The position numbers and the translations under genes are program-made. 64,000 nucleotides of DNA from Azorinus chamasolen (lineage: Eukaryota; Mollusca; Bivalvia; Cardiida; Solecurtidae). The stretch spans positions 22,999,845 to 23,063,844 of the forward strand of contig OY755238.1 of the NCBI GenBank assembly GCA_963576725.1, written 5' to 3'. The first letter of the stretch is position 1. Each line of letters opens with the position of its first letter. Positions 58,907 through 64,000 of the stretch are shown here, one piece after another. Below the pieces are notes generated by a model. The model saw only the letters and a list, made by a program, of their open reading frames with translations, did no database searches and was not told the origin of the DNA.

Positions 58907-60059
58907 GGCTACAGTTCCACTAGCGCTTGCAATCTTTAAAGACTACCGGCGACCTCTGAGACCTCTGAAACCGGCGACTGTCTGCGATTGTCGGCGACTA
59001 AATTCCAAAAAATGATTCGCAGTCACATTGACCACCTTAATAAGACAGATTGTTGACGATCGTACGCCAAGTCACTGGTATTTGTACGAAGGTTCCACAA
59101 TCACTTCCGACCTGTTTTGTGATCACGTGGTCTATGCCTAGTCGCGGGTAATCTTTAAGCAGTCGCTGGTGATTGCACGACAGTCGTAGGTAATTGTGCA
59201 AAGGTCGCTGAGAGTCGTACGATTGTAGATTAGATCACCAGTGACCACTAAAAGAGTGTTGGAGACCTTCGTACAGCGATCGCACGATTACCTAACCCAT
59301 TTAAGGTTACCTCTTAAAGACCACAGGCGCCCAGTTCGATCGTAAGGAGGTTGTTGTGCATGATCAACAGCCTCACTACGACTGAAATTGGTCGCACGAC
59401 TAGAAACGATAACCAACGATTACTGGAACCACCCGCGATTATCAGTGACTTGTCGTGCGATCTCCGTATGAATATCGGCGACAAGAGAACGCTTAAAATC
59501 GTAAACAGGTCACCTATGGTTGTAGGCCTAGTGGGGCAATACCCTGAGGTTGTTGTACATAAACCAACAACATCTGTACGACCGAAATACAACTGAAATT
59601 GGTCACACGACTGGAAACGATTACCAACGCCGACTAGAGAACGCTTGAAATCGTAAACAGGTCACCAATGTGTGTAGGCCTAGTGGGACAATGTCCTGAG
59701 GTTGTTGTACATAATCAACAACCTCTGTACGACTGTAATACAACTGAAATTGGTCACACGACTGGAAACGATTACCAACGCCGACTAGAGGACGCTTGAA
59801 ATCGTAATTAGGTCACAAGTGGTCGTAGACCTAGTGGGACAATGTCCTGATGTTGTTGTACATGATCTACATCCTCTCTACGACTGAAATACGACTGAAA
59901 TTGGTCGCACGACTGGAAACTATTACCAACGATTAATGAAGAAAACCGGCGATTATCAGTGACTTGTCGTACGACCTTCGTACGAAAATCGGCGACCTGA
60001 GGTCGCTAGCAATCTTAAACAGGCCTTAAGTGGTCGTAAGGCCTAGTGGGACTGGACCC
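58907..60059. mobile_element. Non-autonomous DNA element with internal ~150-bp tandem repeats
   Basis: Imperfect termini GGCTACAGTTCCACTAG (58907) and, reverse-complemented, GGGTCCAGTCCCACTAG (60059). Inside, about four units begin GAGGTTGTTGTACATAATCA near 59346, 59549, 59697 and 59849, each followed by CTGAAATTGGTCACACGACTG-like and GGAAACGATTACCAACG. The whole is rich in CGTACGAC/GTCGTACG words, so it folds strongly. No transposase. Confidence 0.72.
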
Positions 60060-61204
60060 TTGGATACAGATGAGTCAGACGGTACGCTGTGTTTAGCACC
60101 CCCTAGTGACGAATTGTGAATCAATTGTGATAAATAGAACATTAATTTTGCTCCTATGGAGCAAATGGTCTATTTATCACAATGGTTTCAATACTACACA
60201 ATCCTTTTCTATATCAAAATTCCCGGTCTACACTCATTGCGACATTCAGAAATCCTCGTCTAATTTCGATAGGCTGAACATCGGACGTATCTAATTGAAA
60301 GGATGTGCGAGACGTATTAACATGTTAGTCGGAATTAGAATACACCAATACAAAGACCAATTAACAAATGGATAATGTATAGATATTACATTATTTTAGA
60401 TACATGTCTCGTTTGTTTTAATTGGGTCTCATTTGGGGTAGTTGAAACAACAAAAAGGCCTATCAAAATGTGTGTTTGTGTGTACGCTGGTGCGATCGTG
60501 CGTGTATGCGTTCGTGTGCGAGTATGTTGGAGGTGTAAGGTTACATACGAACAAGACATGTATGTCTTAGCGGACGACTCTGTTTCGAGAGTGTTTATGC
60601 ATGTAAAATGCTGAATATATGGAGACAATGGCTCACGCAACGATCAACAAGAATTAAGAACGTTAATTTAGTTGGTGTTCGGGTGTATTTAAGCGAGGTT
60701 AGTAATTATGCATGTATTTTATTAAATCCGGGGGCTTCTATACCCTCAGTTGGTCTGTTCCTATCGGTAACTCGCTAAAATACGTTTCCGACTGGGAACA
60801 TGTTAATCTCGGATCTAAAAGCCCCCGTTTGTAACCCCCGTTAAAAGCCCCCGTTTTTAACATAATCCATGATTGATTCTATTAATCTAAGATAAACCCC
60901 GATTTTCCTGTATATTTTTCTAAGTCAAGTGTACATTCAAACTATGTCAAAATGGTCAATTATTTCCCTAAGTACACAAATCTAAGAATATTCTCCATGC
61001 CATGTACCAGTTTACCAAAAGTTTTGAGCTGATTGTTCATCTATACAAACAACAATCTTGTAAAAGACGTTTGTACACAGTATGTATTTTTAAAGTAAAG
61101 CAAATCAGCGGAAACGGCTGTTTTGTTTCAACAACATACTACAACAAAAACGCCAAGGTTTGTTTACATGGATGTTGCCTTAATAAAGTTATTAATCAAT
61201 TGCA
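60060..61204. other. Unannotated stretch
   Basis: 60110-60215 is a hairpin MITE copy (GCTCCTATGGAGC core). 60815-60865 has AAAGCCCCCGTTT three times, with an inverted GGGGGCTT at 60729. No gene. Confidence 0.45.
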
Positions 61205-61340
61205 AAGTGGTAAGGTCATGCAGGAACAGCCACACACAAGATGCAAATATGACCAAAGTATCGATAAAAACCAAGCCACACATACACACGTACGCACGTA
61301 CGCATGCGCGCAGAAGTACATATACACGCACACACATACA
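61205..61340 (-). mobile_element. Naiad subfamily B-like terminal fragment
   Basis: GTGGTAAGGTCATGCAGGAA, CCACACACAAGATGCAA and a CACACGTACGCACGTACGCA run match, with divergence, the subfamily B terminus at 26585-26705. Confidence 0.65.
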
Positions 61341-63231
61341 TAATATCTTGATCAGTTTCAAGCATTGTCCTTATACACACAACCGTACAATACCTGGATT
61401 ATAATATGACCGCTACTGAGCGAAACATTTAAGCTGGACGCCTACATTCAACTCACCTGTCCCTCACCCTCCCGTGACATTACTTCACAGAACATGTAAA
61501 TACATATACAGCTGTGTGTCTGTTAACGCTTTTCCCGCTGAGAAAAGACAATGTCTGTTCATGTCTGGTTCCGGTGCAACTTTGTCTACTTCCGATTTGA
61601 TCAAGAGAAACTGTCCATTTGTCATACAGTTGGAAAGCTTATCTCGACCCAACCTGTTTGCAAATAATGAGAGCGAGTTTGTGTATAATGGTAAGGGTTA
61701 ACAAGTTTTGCGGGCATGATATATTGATTTCAACATATCTAAAAGCATACTGTCAATATTTTAATGGGATTCATATTGGACTCATCTATCATGGACATTA
61801 TTTTACTGCTTAGAATTTGTAACCATCTTTTTATATACTTCATTTGAGTATATCCAGATATCAATATTGAGATGCTGTTTGAAATGGTAATGTAGCAATC
61901 GCCAGCAAGTCGTATATATTCGAGCAAATGCCGATTTTTGCCATGGGACGATGTGTCGACATTCCGAAAAAGAATCTGTTTTCAGCAAGGAGCAAAACGG
62001 CATTAAACTAAGACAATTATGATGAAGAGTCTGGCTTTCAATAATTTATAAAATGGTTTCCAGACTAAGAGGTGGCACACTGAAAGCGAACGTGCCTTCG
62101 AAATAGTGTGAAATGCAAGGATTTTGATAATTTAATTAAGCATGCATGGATATCATTCTTAGACTTCGCCTGTCTATGGGCGATTTGTAATATTCATGAC
62201 ACTTTGGATCTTCTTGATACCACATTTAACCCATTCTCTCTTGCTGACGCCTTTTGGCGTCTCTGCAAAAGTCACTTTTTGAAACCATTATGGTGAATAG
62301 ATTTATCACAATGGTTTTAAAACTACACAATTCTAAAATTCTTATTTTCTATAGTTAATTATCCTTTTTGGTAGATTTATGAGGTTTGGTCTAAACATAG
62401 CCTAGGCGGAAATGAGTTAACATGGCATCTCATGAGCAACAAACCGTTTGATACCCCTGTGTAGTTTTAAAATGAACGTAAACTTCAGCTAAAATGTTAA
62501 TCATGTGGAATAAGTTGTATCTGTATGCCAACTATACAACAAATAAATTTTACTAATGGACTGGGAATTCTGTTTTTGTATAGTGATACAACTAGAAAAG
62601 AAAACGAATCACTGCCTCAATGCTCTCGTGGCTGCTACATCAATATTAGCCTTTGTTGCATACTAGTGGTGTTGTCGTTCTCAATTTTCTAACGAATGTG
62701 GGTAAAATCCATCTAAATTTAATAAAGAACAATTCAAGTCTTTTAGGCAGGTGACTGCTTAATGCGGGGTAAAAATAATACAGAACACTCACAAAGGACC
62801 CATCTGCATGACTTTCAGCCAGCATTGAGCTGCCAACTGTCTGAATGACTTACAATAATATTATTGCCATGTCAGGCTTATAAATGTCTTCACTGTATTT
62901 CCTGATATTGTGGAAAACCCAATTGTCATTTCAGTTTGCTGAAACGTGTAGGACCAAAATTTAATCAATGCACAAGTAATAATAGTCAGATCATTAAATG
63001 TTTAGTAATCAGATGTCCTATATTAAACAAATAATTAATCGAAGCATGAAGCTACACACAAGACGCAACCATTACATTATACAGTTGGATATATGCTATT
63101 TGCACATTTGATATACATTTTGATTGAACGTTTTGGCTATGGAGTAATGGGATAAGCAATTCAGTAACAAGAAATTCAAACATAAACAGATAGTCCTTTG
63201 CAGAAAACAGTATATTAAACATGAACAGGAA
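61341..63231. other. Unannotated stretch
   Basis: 62226-62345 is a hairpin MITE fragment; 62745-62845 (GGTGACTGCTTAATGCGGGG..CCAGCATTGAGCTGCCAA) is the core of a pogo-type MITE without clear ends. No gene. Confidence 0.45.
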
Positions 63232-63735
63232 AGTCCAAAAATGAGTCTTGTATCAACCAAATATGAGTCTTGTATGCAAAACTACATACAAAACAAACCG
63301 CCGCCCTGACAGCAACACAAGTAAACACAGCAAATGTACATCAATGCCAAAACAATAAGAGACGCACAAAGAGAAAACAAACAAACAATAGGGTGAAAAT
63401 GGAAGTACCGCCTTGGAACGGTCAGTGACAACAGTCACTGGGGGTCTTAACCGGTTATGGGGCATCCAATCTCACTAATTCCATCCCGAACCAAAAATAC
63501 AAACACTGTAAATAAACGTATCCCCTCTCCGACTAATCTACAACAACCGCGGTGGCAAACACAGTGGTAAAGTGCATGTAAAATGAAAACATAGTTAATT
63601 GAAACAACCTGTATCCACATATCGCTATTGTACTCAGTGAGTGAACTGCAAACAAATTAACTGTAGAAAAGTAATAAAGGGTACGACCAAAACAAGATAC
63701 ATATATCTAACGTCCTCTGAAGTCATAAAATCAAG
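63232..63735 (-). mobile_element. Naiad subfamily A 3' copy
   Basis: Minus-strand 3' UTR from the AACGTCCTCTG phrase (63718) through the structured motif (63400-63485: CAGTGAC-TGTT-GTCACTG P4 intact, P1 GATGGAAT/TTCCAT-type) to the end GACTCATTTTTGGACTTT. A TATGAGTCTTGTAT phrase is duplicated at 63240-63275. Confidence 0.82.
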
Positions 63736-63851
63736 TGTATTCATAACCTACTAATATTAAGGTTAAAGGTTATGATATTTGCTGTGGGCTGGCATCTGCA
63801 ACTATTGAAACATATATTGAAATAATTACTTGAAGCCGTTGCTTTTGAAGT

Positions 63852-64000
63852 ACAAAAATGAGTCATGCAGGAAACACCACAAACAGAACAAACAGTCGCC
63901 CGAACAACAACACAAGGAAACAGCAAATGTACATAACTATAAAAAACATCAAGAGACACGCAAAGACAAAACAAACATACAATAGGGGGAAGATGGAAGT
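63852..64000 (-). mobile_element. Naiad subfamily A 3' end, running off the window
   Basis: Ends CATTTTTGTACTTC at 63852 and reaches the GATGGAAGT of P1 at the window edge. It is in tandem orientation with the copy at 63232-63735. Confidence 0.85.

Overview
The window is eukaryotic, AT-rich and dominated by transposons, and most likely comes from a bivalve or other mollusc nuclear genome. Three things point there: an intron-split neuropeptide GPCR of the thyrotropin-releasing-hormone-receptor (TRHR) family, a GTGAGTGAGT-type short repeat and GGGGGAGACAT-bordered tandem repeats that I recall from mollusc genomes, and a very large load of Penelope-like retroelements. I see no rRNA genes, no CRISPR arrays and no prokaryotic operons.

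Layout. 0.65-1.84 kb holds a decayed pogo/Tigger-like DDE transposase. 2.13-6.24 kb is a broken CR1/L2-type LINE split by a Penelope fragment. 6.3-20.9 kb is a dense nest of Penelope fragments in both orientations, with an unrelated ~280-bp hairpin repeat inserted among them. 20.9-26.6 kb is sparser and contains a tRNA-like segment, a 137-bp palindromic MITE and a ~155-bp tandem array. 26.6-30.95 kb (minus strand) is a nearly full-length Penelope-like element of the permuted N-terminal GIY-YIG type (Naiad-like). From about 32 kb on, the sequence looks like the host locus. TRHR exon 1 is at 35806-36540, followed by a 14.3-kb intron full of MITEs, Penelope debris and a long palindrome, and exon 2 is at 50853-51078. 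The last 13 kb are intergenic or later intron and carry MITEs, a 1.15-kb tandem-repeat-bearing DNA element and two more Penelope 3' ends.

Most interesting system. The Naiad-like element has one frame from 30317 down to 27177, broken only by four TGA codons, with no TAA, TAG or frameshift. Each TGA sits where a cysteine is expected (before the GIY-YIG core, in the linker CxC motif, at the start of the RT). This fits a retrotransposon that encodes a multi-selenocysteine protein. Its 3' region is a structured RNA present in at least three sequence subfamilies in this window, called A, B and C here. Two of its stems change sequence between subfamilies yet stay paired, and a small hairpin carries an 8-nt palindrome that also changes but stays palindromic. 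A separate ~280-bp tandem-prone repeat, called THR here, folds into covarying hairpins and shares a stretch of 34 bases (29 identical) with the Naiad 5' leader. It may be a small RNA parasite of the Penelope machinery.

The only host gene I can support is the TRHR-like receptor. Everything else recognisable is a mobile element or its remains. Boundaries of repeat fragments were judged by eye against other copies in the window and may be off by tens of bases.
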